In this document: positions 24,455 to 33,602 of the stretch, piece by piece
How the letters are laid out: each line of letters begins with the position of its first letter
Numbering within the stretch: the stretch's first letter is position 1
From: CAVQXR01 sp963717955
GTDB taxonomy: Bacteria > Actinomycetota > Thermoleophilia > Gaiellales > Gaiellaceae
Direction: 5' to 3'
DNA: 64,000 nt
Assembly: GCA_963717955.1 (NCBI GenBank)
Contig: CAVQXR010000001.1
Coordinates: 1,674,001-1,738,000, forward strand
Notes under the pieces: generated by a model
Seen by the model: only the letters and a program-made list of their open reading frames with translations
Told to the model about the DNA's origin: nothing
Databases searched by the model: none
Made by a program: the position numbers and the translations under genes

Positions 24455-25825
24455 GCCGCGTCCCACGACGTCGATGATCACCGGCACGCCGGCCAGGCCG
24501 TAGCGGTCACGCAGACGGTTCTCCAACCAGTAGCCGTAGTCCCGCGTCAGCAGGCCGGGGTCGTTGACGACGAGGCGGAACCGCGGCGGCCGCGTCGCGA
24601 ACTGGGTGCCGTAGAGGAGGTTGAGGCGCCGGCCCCGCCGGGACGGGCCCGGCCGCGCGCCGCGTAGCTCCTGCAGGAAGCGGTTGAGCTCGGGCGTCGG
24701 GATGCGGCTCGTGTGGCGCGCGAACAGCTCCTCGATCCTGTCGAGCAGCCGCCCGAGCCCCCTTCCGGTCGCCGCCGAGACCGCGACGATCGGGGGGCGC
24801 TGGCGCAGCCGCGGCTCGAGCCGCCTCCTGACGTCCTCCATGCCGACGATCGCAGCGTCCCACTTCGAGAGCACGACGAGCGTCGAGCAGTCGGCCTTGC
24901 GCGCCACGTCGGCGACGGCGAGATCCTGGTCCACGAGCCCCTCGGACGCGTCGATGAGCGCGAGCGCGACGTCCGCACGCTCGGCCGCGGCGAGCGCGCG
25001 GAGCTCCGAGTAGTACTCGATCGCCTGACGATGGCGCCGCTTGCGGCGCAACCCGGCGGTGTCGACGAAGACGAAGGTCGTCGCCTCCGGCTCTCCGGAG
25101 CCGTCCCGCGGCGCCCTCGTCCGCGTGAGGACGACGTCGATCGCGTCCCGCGTCGTGCCGGGAAGCGGCGAGACGACGACCCGATCCTCGCCGAGCAGCG
25201 CGTTCAGGAGGCTCGACTTGCCGACGTTCGGGCGGCCGAGGATCGCCACCCGGATCGCCTCCTCCCCCACGTCGGCCCGGGTGCGCGCACCGACCCGTCG
25301 CAGCTCGGCGATCACGACGTCGAGGAGATCGCCGGTTCCGTGGCCGTGGAGCGCGGACAGCGGGAACGGGTCGCCGAGGCCGAGCCGGTGGAACTCGAGC
25401 GCCTCGACGTCGCGGGCGGGGTCGTCGATCTTGTTGGCGACGACGACGACGGCCTTGCGGGCCTCGCGGAGGATCTGCGCGACCTCCGCGTCGCCGGGCG
25501 TGATCCCCGCCTTGACGTCGACGACGAAGAGCACGAGATCCGCCTCCTCCACGGCCTGGCGGGCCTGGCTGGCGACATCCCGGGTCAGCGGCGTGACGTC
25601 CGCGACATCGACGCCGCCGGTATCGACGAGGATGAAGCGACGTCCTGCCCACTCGCAGACCACCTCCTTGCGGTCGCGGGTGACGCCGGGCGTCTCGAAG
25701 ACGACGGTCTCGCGGGTGGCCGTGAGGCGATTGACGAGGGTCGACTTGCCGACGTTCGGAAAGCCCAGGACCGCGACCACGCCCTCGATCGGGGCGCGGG
25801 AGGGGGCTCCCTCGTCCGCGCTCAT
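24452..25825 (-). CDS. der: GTPase Der (double Era-like)
   Basis: 50S-subunit assembly GTPase, 457 residues with two G domains and a KH-like end. G1 motifs are GFPNVGKSTLVN and GRPNVGKSSLLN; G3 is DTGGV and DTAGLRRK; G4 is NKID and SKWD. The C-terminal KH-like domain ends NRLRDRYGLAGVPVIIDVVG. The ATG at 25825 overlaps the plsC stop (ATGA). Its own stop codon TAG belongs to the hairpin repeat. Confidence 0.96.
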   Translation of the reverse strand: MSADEGAPSRAPIEGVVAVLGFPNVGKSTLVNRLTATRETVVFETPGVTRDRKEVVCEWAGRRFILVDTGGVDVADVTPLTRDVASQARQAVEEADLVLFVVDVKAGITPGDAEVAQILREARKAVVVVANKIDDPARDVEALEFHRLGLGDPFPLSALHGHGTGDLLDVVIAELRRVGARTRADVGEEAIRVAILGRPNVGKSSLLNALLGEDRVVVSPLPGTTRDAIDVVLTRTRAPRDGSGEPEATTFVFVDTAGLRRKRRHRQAIEYYSELRALAAAERADVALALIDASEGLVDQDLAVADVARKADCSTLVVLSKWDAAIVGMEDVRRRLEPRLRQRPPIVAVSAATGRGLGRLLDRIEELFARHTSRIPTPELNRFLQELRGARPGPSRRGRRLNLLYGTQFATRPPRFRLVVNDPGLLTRDYGYWLENRLRDRYGLAGVPVIIDVVGRG

Positions 25826-26520
25826 CGGCGCTGCGCCCGCGGAGGTGTCCCGTCGGGCCTGCGGAGCCGGTGCATCTCTCCGAGGAACGACCAGAGCCGG
25901 TGGATCTCGGCCATCATCTCCTCGCTCGCCTGCCGGTACCCGCGGGAGTTCCGCGCATACGTGTGGAACCGGAGCGGCTCGCCGAACGCCACCGACACCG
26001 ACGCCCTGTTTCTCAGCTGCCAGCCTGCCGACCCGTAGATCGCCGCAGGGACGACCGGCACGCCCTCCTGGATCGCGACCATCGCCGCACCCGGCTTCGC
26101 CTCGCCGGGGGTGCCCTCGCGCTGCCGCGTCCCTTCCACGAACATCCCCAGCAGCTGGTTGCCGCGGACCGTCTCGCGCATGCGGCGAAGCGCCTCGCGG
26201 TCGGACTCCCCGCGCGCGACGGCAAGGGTGCCATGGGCACGGATCAGCTCGCCGAGGCCGGGCGCGAGGTGCGCCTCGACCTTGGCGACGTACACGATCC
26301 GCCGCGGGCACGCCGTTCCGAACGCGGGCGGATCGACGAGCGAGAAATGATTCATGGCGAGCACCGCGCCGCCCTCGCGCGGGACGCGCTCCGCGCCGTA
26401 GACCTTCAACCGGGTCAGCACTCGCGTGGCCGTGCCGAGGACCGGCTTGCCGAAGCCCCACCAGACGGCCGGGACGAGCAGGTCGCGGACCGGCCCGGCG
26501 GTGTGGGAGGGCCTGCTCAC
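25822..26520 (-). CDS. plsC: 1-acyl-sn-glycerol-3-phosphate acyltransferase (PlsC-like)
   Basis: Adds the second acyl chain in phosphatidic acid synthesis. 232 residues with the acyltransferase motif NHFSLVD (catalytic His/Asp), the phosphate-binding EGTRQREG and VPVVPAAIYG. One hydrophobic N-terminal segment suggests membrane attachment. It starts with GTG overlapping the cmk stop (GTGA) and ends overlapping der, so cmk-plsC-der is one translational unit, a common actinobacterial arrangement. Confidence 0.9.
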   Translation of the reverse strand: MSRPSHTAGPVRDLLVPAVWWGFGKPVLGTATRVLTRLKVYGAERVPREGGAVLAMNHFSLVDPPAFGTACPRRIVYVAKVEAHLAPGLGELIRAHGTLAVARGESDREALRRMRETVRGNQLLGMFVEGTRQREGTPGEAKPGAAMVAIQEGVPVVPAAIYGSAGWQLRNRASVSVAFGEPLRFHTYARNSRGYRQASEEMMAEIHRLWSFLGEMHRLRRPDGTPPRAQRR

Positions 26521-27146
26521 GCGGCGCTCCGCTCGTGGACGAGTGCGGCGATCCGGGCGACGACTTCCTCGACACCGAGCGTCGTCGTGTCGATGAGGAC
26601 GGCATCCGCCGCCCGGCGCGTCTGGGCCGAGTCCCGCTCGTCGCGGTGGAGCAGGCCGGCCGCGAGCTCCGCCGCGTCGTCGCCCGGTCGCTCACCGCCG
26701 CGCCGGCGGGCCCGCTCCGACGAATGGGCGACGAGGAACACCTTCACCTCGGCGTCGGGACAGACGTGTGTCCCGATGTCGCGTCCCTCGATCACGGAAT
26801 CTCCGCTGGCACCGAGCTGTCGCTGGCGGGCCCGCATCACCTCCCGGACGCGCTCGTGCCGGGAGACGGCGGAGACGGCGGCATCGATGCATGCGGTCCG
26901 GATCTCGCCCGTCACGTCGCGGCCGGCGATCTCGACGCGCCCCCCGGCAAGCGAGACGGGCTCGGATCGCGCCAGCTCGACCAGTGCCGCCTCGTCCTCG
27001 AGGCTCGCGCCGCGATCGAGCGCGAGCCAGGTCAGCGCTCGGTACATCGCGCCCGTATCGAGGTAGGCGAAGCCGAGCCGCCCGGCCAGCACCCGCGCGA
27101 CCGTGCTCTTCCCGGCGCCCGCCGGCCCGTCGATCGCAACGATCAT
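26517..27146 (-). CDS. cmk: Cytidylate kinase
   Basis: Phosphorylates CMP and dCMP. 209 residues, P-loop IDGPAGAGKSTVARVLA at residues 5-21, YLDTGAMYRALTW, VIEGRDIGTHVCPDAEVK and the lid RRGGERPGDD. It overlaps aroA by 4 bp at its start and plsC by 4 bp at its end. aroA-cmk fusion or adjacency is common. Confidence 0.96.
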   Translation of the reverse strand: MIVAIDGPAGAGKSTVARVLAGRLGFAYLDTGAMYRALTWLALDRGASLEDEAALVELARSEPVSLAGGRVEIAGRDVTGEIRTACIDAAVSAVSRHERVREVMRARQRQLGASGDSVIEGRDIGTHVCPDAEVKVFLVAHSSERARRRGGERPGDDAAELAAGLLHRDERDSAQTRRAADAVLIDTTTLGVEEVVARIAALVHERSAA

Positions 27147-28426
27147 CGAACTGTCAGAGACTCGAGCACGTCGAAGAACCCCGGGAAGCTCACGGCCACG
27201 CAATCGGCATCCCGCACGTCCACGCCGTCGCGCGCCACGAGACCGGCGAGCGCACCGAGCATCGCGATCCGGTGATCGCCGGCGCTCTCGATCACCCCCC
27301 CGCCCGGAGGACGTGACGGGACGCCACGGACGCGGAAGCCGTCGGGCGCCTCCCTGATGCGGATCCCCACCGCCCGCAGCGCGTCGGTGACGGCCCGGAT
27401 GCGATCGGTCTCCTTCACGCGCAGCTCTCCAGCGCCGCGGACGACGCTCTCGCCCCGCGCGTGCGCGGCGACGAACGCGAACAGGGGAAGCTCGTCGATC
27501 AGCAGCGGCACCTCCTCGGGCCGGATCTCGGTCGCAACGAGCTCGGCCGAGCTCACCTCGAGATCCCCGACCGGCTCGCCGCCGGTCTCGCGACGACGAT
27601 ACACGCTGATCCGCGCCCCCATCCGCTCGAGGACGTGCAGGAACCCGGTGCGGGTCGGGTTCAGCCCGATCCCGTGGATCCGGACCTCCGAGCCGGGCAG
27701 CAGCGTGGCGGCGGCGAGGAACGGCGCGGCCGACGAGAAATCGCCGGGCACGTCGAGCGAGAGCGGGCGGAGCCGCTCGGCCGGCCACACGGACACCGCC
27801 GCCGGCCGGCGTTCCACGCGAGCGCCGGCCGCGGCCAGCATCCGCTCGGTGTGGTCGCGGGTCGGCGCCGGCTCGCGGACGGTCGTCTGCCCTCCGGCCG
27901 CATAGAGGCCGGCGAGCAGCACGCACGACTTCACCTGCGCGCTCGCCACCGGGAGGTCGTACGCGATCGGACGCAGCGCCCCGCCGTCGATGCGGAGCGG
28001 CGCGTGCCCGTCCGTCGTCTCGATCCGCGCGCCCATCTCGCGCAGCGGCGCAGCGATCCGCTCCTGCGGCCGCCCCGAGAGGGAGTCGTCGCCGACCAGC
28101 TCGAAGCTGCCGTCCTGACCCGCGAGCAGGCCGGAGAGCAGTCTCATCAGCGTGCCGGCATTGCCGCAGTCGATCGGCCTGCCCGCGCCTCGCAGCCCGC
28201 GGAGCCCGACGCCGCCGACCCGGACCGTGTCCCCGTCCTCCGCCACCTCGACGCCGAGAGCGCGCACGGCGGCGACCGTCGAGAGCGTATCCGCTGACCG
28301 GCCGAAGCCACGGGCCTCGGTCGCGCCGTCCGCGATCGCCCCGATCAGCACGGCGCGATGGGAGACGGACTTGTCCCCGGGTACGGCGAGATCGCCGCGG
28401 AGGCTTCCGGCCGGCTCGAACCTCAC
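27143..28426 (-). CDS. aroA: 3-phosphoshikimate 1-carboxyvinyltransferase (EPSP synthase)
   Basis: Sixth shikimate step. 427 residues, class I type: PGDKSVSHRAVLIGAIADG (start), CGNAGTLMRLLSGLLAG, GDDSLSGRPQERIAAPL, and the C-terminal ELRVKETDRIRAV and DHRIAMLGALAGL. The GTG start at 28426 overlaps the tyrA stop (GTGA). Together with tyrA and aroF upstream it forms an aromatic amino acid block. Confidence 0.96.
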   Translation of the reverse strand: MRFEPAGSLRGDLAVPGDKSVSHRAVLIGAIADGATEARGFGRSADTLSTVAAVRALGVEVAEDGDTVRVGGVGLRGLRGAGRPIDCGNAGTLMRLLSGLLAGQDGSFELVGDDSLSGRPQERIAAPLREMGARIETTDGHAPLRIDGGALRPIAYDLPVASAQVKSCVLLAGLYAAGGQTTVREPAPTRDHTERMLAAAGARVERRPAAVSVWPAERLRPLSLDVPGDFSSAAPFLAAATLLPGSEVRIHGIGLNPTRTGFLHVLERMGARISVYRRRETGGEPVGDLEVSSAELVATEIRPEEVPLLIDELPLFAFVAAHARGESVVRGAGELRVKETDRIRAVTDALRAVGIRIREAPDGFRVRGVPSRPPGGGVIESAGDHRIAMLGALAGLVARDGVDVRDADCVAVSFPGFFDVLESLTVR

Positions 28427-29541
28427 GTCAGCTCCTCGAGCTCGGGCGAGACGATGACGGCGTAGCCCTGGGCCTCGAGCATCCCCGCTGCCCGGGCGGC
28501 CGGCTCCTCGCCGGCGACGAGGATCCCGAGCGTCCCGCCGCGCTCCGGTGTCATGTGGGCGAGCTCGAACCCCTCGATGTTGATGCGCTCCGCCCCGAGC
28601 GCCTGCGTGATCGCCGACAGGACGCCCGGCCGGTCCGGAACGTGCACCTGCAGACGCTGCAGCGCCCCGGCGTCGGGGTAGGCCTGCTCGAGCAGCCGGC
28701 GCCGGTTCATGGCCGCCTCGCCGATCCAGCGGGTGAGGTAGCCGGCGTCCCGGTCGGCGAGCGCGCGCTCGAGACCGTCGAGGCGCCGCCGGTGCTCGGC
28801 GATGGCCGCGAGCAGGGCTTCGGCGTTCTCGAGGAAGATGTCGACCCAGATCCGCGGGTTCGCGCCCGCGATCCGCGTCATGTCGCGCAGCGAGCCGCCG
28901 GCCGCGGCAAGAGCCTCGTGACCGTCGACGCGCGTCTCGCCCGCCTGGTTCAGGAGCAGGTTCGCGAGGGCGTGCGGCAGGTGGCTCGTCAGCGCGAGCA
29001 GCCGGTCGTGGGCGTACGGGTCGATCGCGACCGGAACGGCTCCGAGGGAGGCGACGAAGCCGTGCAGATCTCGGTAGCGCGCAGGTTCGGTCTCGGCGAA
29101 CGGCGTCAGGAACCACGTCGCGCCGATGAACAGCTCGGCCGTCGCGTGCTCCGGGCCGCGCGCCTCCGAGCCTGCGATCGGGTGGCCGCCGATGAAGCGC
29201 GCCCGGTCGGCGACGGCGGCGCAGAGGCGGCCCTTCGTCGAGCCGACGTCCGTGACGGTGCAGGCGACGGGCGCCGCCTCGAGCGTTGCCGCGACCCCGG
29301 CGTCGAGCACCGCGACCGGGACGGCGACGACCGCGAGGTCGGCACCGTCGAGGGCGTCCTCGAGGCTCCCCGCGGTCAGGTCGACCGCGCCGCGCTCCGC
29401 CGCGAGCGCGAGCGTGGCCGCGTCGGGATCCCACGCGCGGATCCGGCTCACTCCGGCCCGGCGGGCGGCGAGCCCGACCGAGGTGCCGATCAGCCCGGTG
29501 CCGACGATCGTGAGGGTTCCGATGGGCATCCCAGGCGGCAT
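28423..29541 (-). CDS. tyrA: Prephenate dehydrogenase with ACT domain
   Basis: Tyrosine branch enzyme, 372 residues. The N-terminal Rossmann motif is IVGTGLIGTSVGLAARRAG, followed by TDVGSTKG, FIGGHPIAGSEARGPEHA (catalytic His) and LTSHLPHALANLLL. The C-terminal about 75 residues form an ACT domain (VHVPDRPGVLSAITQALGAE), so feedback control by an amino acid, probably tyrosine, is likely. Two ATGs (residues 1 and 5) are possible. It is the first gene of the tyrA-aroA-cmk-plsC-der unit. Confidence 0.95.
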   Translation of the reverse strand: MPPGMPIGTLTIVGTGLIGTSVGLAARRAGVSRIRAWDPDAATLALAAERGAVDLTAGSLEDALDGADLAVVAVPVAVLDAGVAATLEAAPVACTVTDVGSTKGRLCAAVADRARFIGGHPIAGSEARGPEHATAELFIGATWFLTPFAETEPARYRDLHGFVASLGAVPVAIDPYAHDRLLALTSHLPHALANLLLNQAGETRVDGHEALAAAGGSLRDMTRIAGANPRIWVDIFLENAEALLAAIAEHRRRLDGLERALADRDAGYLTRWIGEAAMNRRRLLEQAYPDAGALQRLQVHVPDRPGVLSAITQALGAERINIEGFELAHMTPERGGTLGILVAGEEPAARAAGMLEAQGYAVIVSPELEELT

Positions 29542-29623
29542 GGTAGAGCCCGGCCCGCGCCTCCGATCACGAGAGCCGCGGCGGGGAGCCGATCAGGCGC
29601 GGGCGGACCGCCCGAGCGGGGGC

Positions 29624-31003
29624 CTACGTCAGGCCGGCCGGCTTCGCATCGCGCCGCATGAGCTCGGCGACCCGGAACGCCAGGTCGAGGGACTGGCGGG
29701 CGTTGAGGCGCGGGTCGCACAGCGTCTCGTAGCGATGCGAGAGCTGCTCCTCGCGGACCTCGCCCGACGGCCCGCCAAGGCATTCCGTCACGTGCTCGCC
29801 CGTGTACTCGAGATGGACGCCGCCGGGCCAGGTGCCCTCGGCGCGGCAGGCGGCGAAGAACTCCTCGATCTCCGCGAGGATCGCGTCGAAGTGGCGGGTC
29901 TTGACCCCGCCCTCGGTCTTGAAGACGTTCGCGTGCATCGGATCCGAGACCCAGACGATCGGATGACCGGCGGCCGCGACCGCACGGAGCACGGGGGGAA
30001 GTAGCTCTCCCACGCGACCGGCGCCCATGCGGATGATGAACGTGAGCCGTCCCGGCAGCCGGTCGGGGTTCAAGCGCTCGCACAGGGCGACGGCCTGCTC
30101 TCCGGTCGCCCTCGGCCCGAGCTTGACGCCGAGCGGGTTGTGCACCCCGGCGAAGAACGCGGCGTGCGCGCCGTCGACCTGCCTCGTCCGCTCGCCGATC
30201 CAGAGCATGTGGGCCGAGCAGTCGTACCAGTCGCCCGTCGTGGAGTCGACGCGGCACAGCGGCTCCTCGTAGTCCAGCAGCAGGCCCTCGTGGCTCGTCC
30301 ACAGCTCGACCTCGTGGAGCTGCCGCTCCCGGGCGAGGTCGATCCCGCATGCCGCCATGAACCGCAGCGCGCGCTCGATCTCGCTCGCGAGCTGCTCGTA
30401 TCGCCGCCCTTCGACGGAGTCGGCGACGAACGCCTGGTTCCACTCGTGGACGCGCATCATGTCCGCGAAGCCTCCCTTCGTGAACGCGCGCAGGAGGTTG
30501 AGCGTCGCGGCAGACTGGTGGTAGCCCTGCACCATCCGCGCCGGATCGGGTGTCCGGGCGTCCGGAGTCGGATCCTCGCCGTTGACCATGTGGCCGAAGA
30601 ACGACGGCAGCTCGAGCTCGCCGATCCGTTCGGTCGGCGAGGAGCGTGGCTTCGCGAACTGCCCGGCGATGCGCATCGCCTTCACGACCGGAAGCGTCGA
30701 GCCGTACATGAGCGCCACGGACATCTGGAGCAGGATCTTCAGCTTCTCGCGAATCGCGGGCGCCGACCGGTCGTGGAACGACTCGGCGCAGTCGCCTGCC
30801 TGCAGGAGGAAGGCACGGCCGGCGTGGACCTCGGCCAGCGCCTCCCGCAGCTCGCGGGCCTCACCCGCGAACACGAGCGGAGGCATGCTCCGCAGCTCGT
30901 CGAGCGCCGCCTCCAGCGCGCCCGGTTCGGGCCAGGCAGGCTGGTGCAGGGCGGGCAGGGCGCGCCAGGCGGCGGGAGACCAGGTCGAGTCGACGGGAGC
31001 CAT
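29624..31003 (-). CDS. aroF: Class II DAHP synthase
   Basis: First shikimate enzyme (PEP plus erythrose-4-P). 459 residues of the class II (plant/actinobacterial) type: LLQAGDCAESF, the FAKPRSSPTE motif, GEDPTPDARTPDPARM, SHEGLLLDYEEPLCR, ADFI-like HNPLGVKLGP, and WVSDPMHANVFKTEGGVKTR. It has its own TACACT box 8 nt before the ATG, divergent from trpS. An 82-bp spacer separates it from tyrA downstream. Confidence 0.95.
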   Translation of the reverse strand: MAPVDSTWSPAAWRALPALHQPAWPEPGALEAALDELRSMPPLVFAGEARELREALAEVHAGRAFLLQAGDCAESFHDRSAPAIREKLKILLQMSVALMYGSTLPVVKAMRIAGQFAKPRSSPTERIGELELPSFFGHMVNGEDPTPDARTPDPARMVQGYHQSAATLNLLRAFTKGGFADMMRVHEWNQAFVADSVEGRRYEQLASEIERALRFMAACGIDLARERQLHEVELWTSHEGLLLDYEEPLCRVDSTTGDWYDCSAHMLWIGERTRQVDGAHAAFFAGVHNPLGVKLGPRATGEQAVALCERLNPDRLPGRLTFIIRMGAGRVGELLPPVLRAVAAAGHPIVWVSDPMHANVFKTEGGVKTRHFDAILAEIEEFFAACRAEGTWPGGVHLEYTGEHVTECLGGPSGEVREEQLSHRYETLCDPRLNARQSLDLAFRVAELMRRDAKPAGLT

Positions 31004-31011
31004 CGCGCGTC

Positions 31012-31017
31012 AGTGTA
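31012..31017 (-). promoter_or_regulatory. Putative -10 box of aroF
   Basis: TACACT on the minus strand, 8 nt before the aroF start; divergent from the trpS box at 31064-31069. Confidence 0.5.
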
Positions 31018-31063
31018 GTGAGCCGGGGTGCACGTCCCGGCCGGGGCTCCCGCCGGCTCCTGC

Positions 31064-31069
31064 GATAAT
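31064..31069 (+). promoter_or_regulatory. Putative -10 box of trpS
   Basis: GATAAT on the plus strand, 10 nt before the trpS ATG. The space excludes a T-box leader for this tRNA synthetase gene. Confidence 0.5.
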
Positions 31070-31079
31070 CCCGCGCGGC

Positions 31080-32060
31080 ATGAGGATCCTGTCCGGCATC
31101 CAGCCCACGGGCGACAAGCACCTCGGCAACTACTTCGGCGCGATCCGTCGGTGGGTCGAGCAGCAGCACGAGGCCGACTGCTTCTACCCCATCGTCGACC
31201 TGCACGCGATCACGCTGCCGCAGGAGCCCGCCGCGCTGCGCGAGTCGACTCTCGACACCGCCGCGATCCTCGTCGCGTGCGGCCTCGATCCCGACCGCTG
31301 CACGCTGTTCGTCCAGAGCCACGTGCCCGAGCATCCGCGCCTGTGCTGGGTGCTCGAGTGCATGACGTCCTACGGGGACCTGCGGCGGATGCCGCAGTAC
31401 CGCGACAAGGCCGCGAAGCACCACGGCTTCGGGGTGGGGCTGCTCACCTATCCCGTGCTCCAGGCAGCCGACATCCTGCTCTACCAGGCCGACGCGGTCC
31501 CGGTCGGCGAGGACCAGCGGCAGCACCTCGAGCTCGCACGCGACATCGCCCAGCGATTCAACGGGCGCTACGGCGACACGTTCGTCGTTCCCGAGGCGAC
31601 CTTCCCGCAGCTCGGCGCGATGATCATGGACCTCCAGGGTCCGACCTGGAAGATGTCGACGTCGGCCGACTCCGACGCTGGCGTCGTCCGCCTGCTCGAC
31701 ACACCGCAGGTCGTGACCAAGAAGGTGCGCTCCGCCGTCACAGACTCGGGCGGAGACGTCGTCCGGTCGCCCGAGAAGCCCGGGATCTCGAACCTGGTCG
31801 AGATCCTCGCGGCGTCGACCGGCGAGACCCCGGAGGCGGTCGAGGCCGCCTACGCCGGCGGGGGGTACGGCGCCTTCAAGAGCGCGGTCGCCGACGCCGT
31901 GATCGAGCTGCTGGGTCCGATCCAGCAGCGCTACGCCGAGCTTCGCAGCGACCCGCAGGAGCTCGGCGCCCTGCTCGCCAAGGGAGCTGAGAAGGCGCAC
32001 GCCGAGGCGGCGCGGACGCTCGCCCTGGCCTACGAACGGGTCGGCTTCGTCGCCCCCTGA
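31080..32060 (+). CDS. trpS: Tryptophanyl-tRNA synthetase
   Basis: Class I aminoacyl-tRNA synthetase, 326 residues. The HIGH-like motif is TGDKHLGNYFGAI, the specificity region YPVLQAADILLYQ with VPVGEDQRQHLELARDIA, and the KMSKS-like motif is KMSTSADS. The ATG at 31080 gives the family N-terminus MRILSGIQPTG; longer upstream frames run antisense to aroF. Only plus-strand gene between tyrA/aroF and sixA. Confidence 0.97.
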   Translation: MRILSGIQPTGDKHLGNYFGAIRRWVEQQHEADCFYPIVDLHAITLPQEPAALRESTLDTAAILVACGLDPDRCTLFVQSHVPEHPRLCWVLECMTSYGDLRRMPQYRDKAAKHHGFGVGLLTYPVLQAADILLYQADAVPVGEDQRQHLELARDIAQRFNGRYGDTFVVPEATFPQLGAMIMDLQGPTWKMSTSADSDAGVVRLLDTPQVVTKKVRSAVTDSGGDVVRSPEKPGISNLVEILAASTGETPEAVEAAYAGGGYGAFKSAVADAVIELLGPIQQRYAELRSDPQELGALLAKGAEKAHAEAARTLALAYERVGFVAP

Positions 32061-32081
32061 GCCGCGGCGGCGGCGACCCGG

Positions 32082-32849
32082 TCATCGCGGCCGGGCGCGT
32101 CGCTGTCTCGCCTGGCTCTCGCCCGTCAGCCCGGCCAGGGAGCGAAGCGCGGCAACCTCGCCACGGGAGAGCTCGCGCCACTCGCCGGGGGCGAGCCCCT
32201 CGATCGTCAATCCTGCGTACCGGCTCCGGCGGAGCCGCCTGAGCGGGTGGCCGACCGCCTCGCACATGCGCTTCACCTGATGCGTGCGCCCCTCGTGCAG
32301 CGTCAGCTCGAGCAGCGCCTCTCCGTGGTTCCTCGCGAGGATCCGGGCGCCGGCGCCGGCCGTCACGCCGTCGTCCAGCTCGACACCCTCGCGCAGCCGG
32401 TGGAGGGTGCCCGCCGTCGGCATCCCGGTCACCAGCGCCTCGTAGACCTTCTCGACGCCGAAGCGGGGGTGCGCGAGGCGGTACGCAAGCTCCCCGTCGT
32501 TCGTCAGCAGCAGCGCGCCCGTCGTGTCGGCATCGAGGCGACCGACCGGGACGATCCGGGCGCGATGCTGCACAAGGCCGACGACCGTCGGGCGGCCCCG
32601 CGGGTCGCGGGCGGTCGTGACCACGCTGGCGGGCTTGTTGAGCAGGACATGGGCGAGCGGCTCGGGGACCACCTCCCGGCCGTCCACCTCGACCAGGTCG
32701 CCGCGGCGCACGACCGTCGGCAGCGTTGCGGGCCGGCCGTTGACGCGAACCCGCCCGGCGCGCACGAGCTCCTCCGCCGCCCGCCGCGACGCCATGCCCG
32801 CCCGGGCGAGGTAGGCGTTGATCCGCGTGCCCTCGCTGCGGCCGGCCAC
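32082..32849 (-). CDS. rRNA pseudouridine synthase (RluB/RsuA family)
   Basis: About 255 residues. An N-terminal S4 RNA-binding domain (INAYLARAGMASRRAAEELV) is followed by the pseudouridine synthase core with the catalytic aspartate in VGRLDADTTGALLLTNDG and the HEGRTHQVKRM motif. GTG start at 32849 chosen by the S4 domain; a longer upstream frame overlaps scpB. The scpA-scpB-rluB order is strongly conserved in Gram-positive bacteria and supports RluB (23S rRNA) over RsuA. Confidence 0.93.
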   Translation of the reverse strand: MAGRSEGTRINAYLARAGMASRRAAEELVRAGRVRVNGRPATLPTVVRRGDLVEVDGREVVPEPLAHVLLNKPASVVTTARDPRGRPTVVGLVQHRARIVPVGRLDADTTGALLLTNDGELAYRLAHPRFGVEKVYEALVTGMPTAGTLHRLREGVELDDGVTAGAGARILARNHGEALLELTLHEGRTHQVKRMCEAVGHPLRRLRRSRYAGLTIEGLAPGEWRELSRGEVAALRSLAGLTGESQARQRRARPR

Positions 32850-32898
32850 GACGACATCATGCCCCGCCGGCCCGGCACCGCGACCGCGGCCTGCGCGA

Positions 32899-33543
32899 TC
32901 AGGCCCGGTGCGAGGCGACCGCTTCGAGCCGCTCGCGGAGCTCCGCGGCGTCGCCGGCGAGCTCGTCGAGCGCCGGCAGCTCGGAGAGGCTCGAGAGCCC
33001 GAAGACCCGCTCGAACAGCGGCGTCGTGCGGTAGCGGACAGCGCCGCCGTCACCCTCGCGCCCGGCCTCCGTGATGAGGCCGCGATCGACGAGGTTCGCG
33101 ACGGCCGAGTCGGCCGCCACCCCGCGCACGCGGGCGATCTCCGGCCGGGAGACGGGCCCCAGATAGGCGACGATCGCGAGCGTCTCGAGCGCCGCCTGCG
33201 ACAGGCCGCGCTGTGCCGGCCGCTCCACCAGCCGGGCGCAGGCCTCGGCGGCCTCCCGCGCCGCGCGGAGCGCGTAGCCGCCCGCGACGTGCTCGAGCAC
33301 GATCCCGCTCCGGCCCTCGCGGTGGCGCGCCCCGAGCAGGCCGAGGGCCGTCTCGACCCGCTCCGGCTCCTCACGACAGAGCGTCGCGAGCTCGCCTTCG
33401 GTGAGCGGCCGCGTCGCCACGACGAGGACGCCCTCGATGATGCGCGCGACCCGGTCGACAGGGCTCTCGACGAGGTAGAGCTGGGGTTTCGGCGCCCCTG
33501 CCGGTATCTCGCCGAATGTCGTCATGTCGTCGGATTCGCTCAT
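32899..33543 (-). CDS. scpB: Segregation and condensation protein B
   Basis: Kleisin-associated winged-helix subunit of the SMC complex. 214 residues with the typical LSQAALETLAIVAYLGPVSR and EIARVRGVAADSAVANLVDRG; C-terminal RYRTTPLFERVFGL. It partners ScpA (next gene upstream) and the short SMC encoded at 2.9-5.7 kb. About 40 N-terminal residues before the first winged helix are low in conservation. Confidence 0.95.
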   Translation of the reverse strand: MSESDDMTTFGEIPAGAPKPQLYLVESPVDRVARIIEGVLVVATRPLTEGELATLCREEPERVETALGLLGARHREGRSGIVLEHVAGGYALRAAREAAEACARLVERPAQRGLSQAALETLAIVAYLGPVSRPEIARVRGVAADSAVANLVDRGLITEAGREGDGGAVRYRTTPLFERVFGLSSLSELPALDELAGDAAELRERLEAVASHRA

Positions 33544-33602
33544 GCCGCGCCCACTCCTGCGCCGCGCACGCTAGCGGCCGCGTCGGAGGGCGCGTCCGGT
33601 GC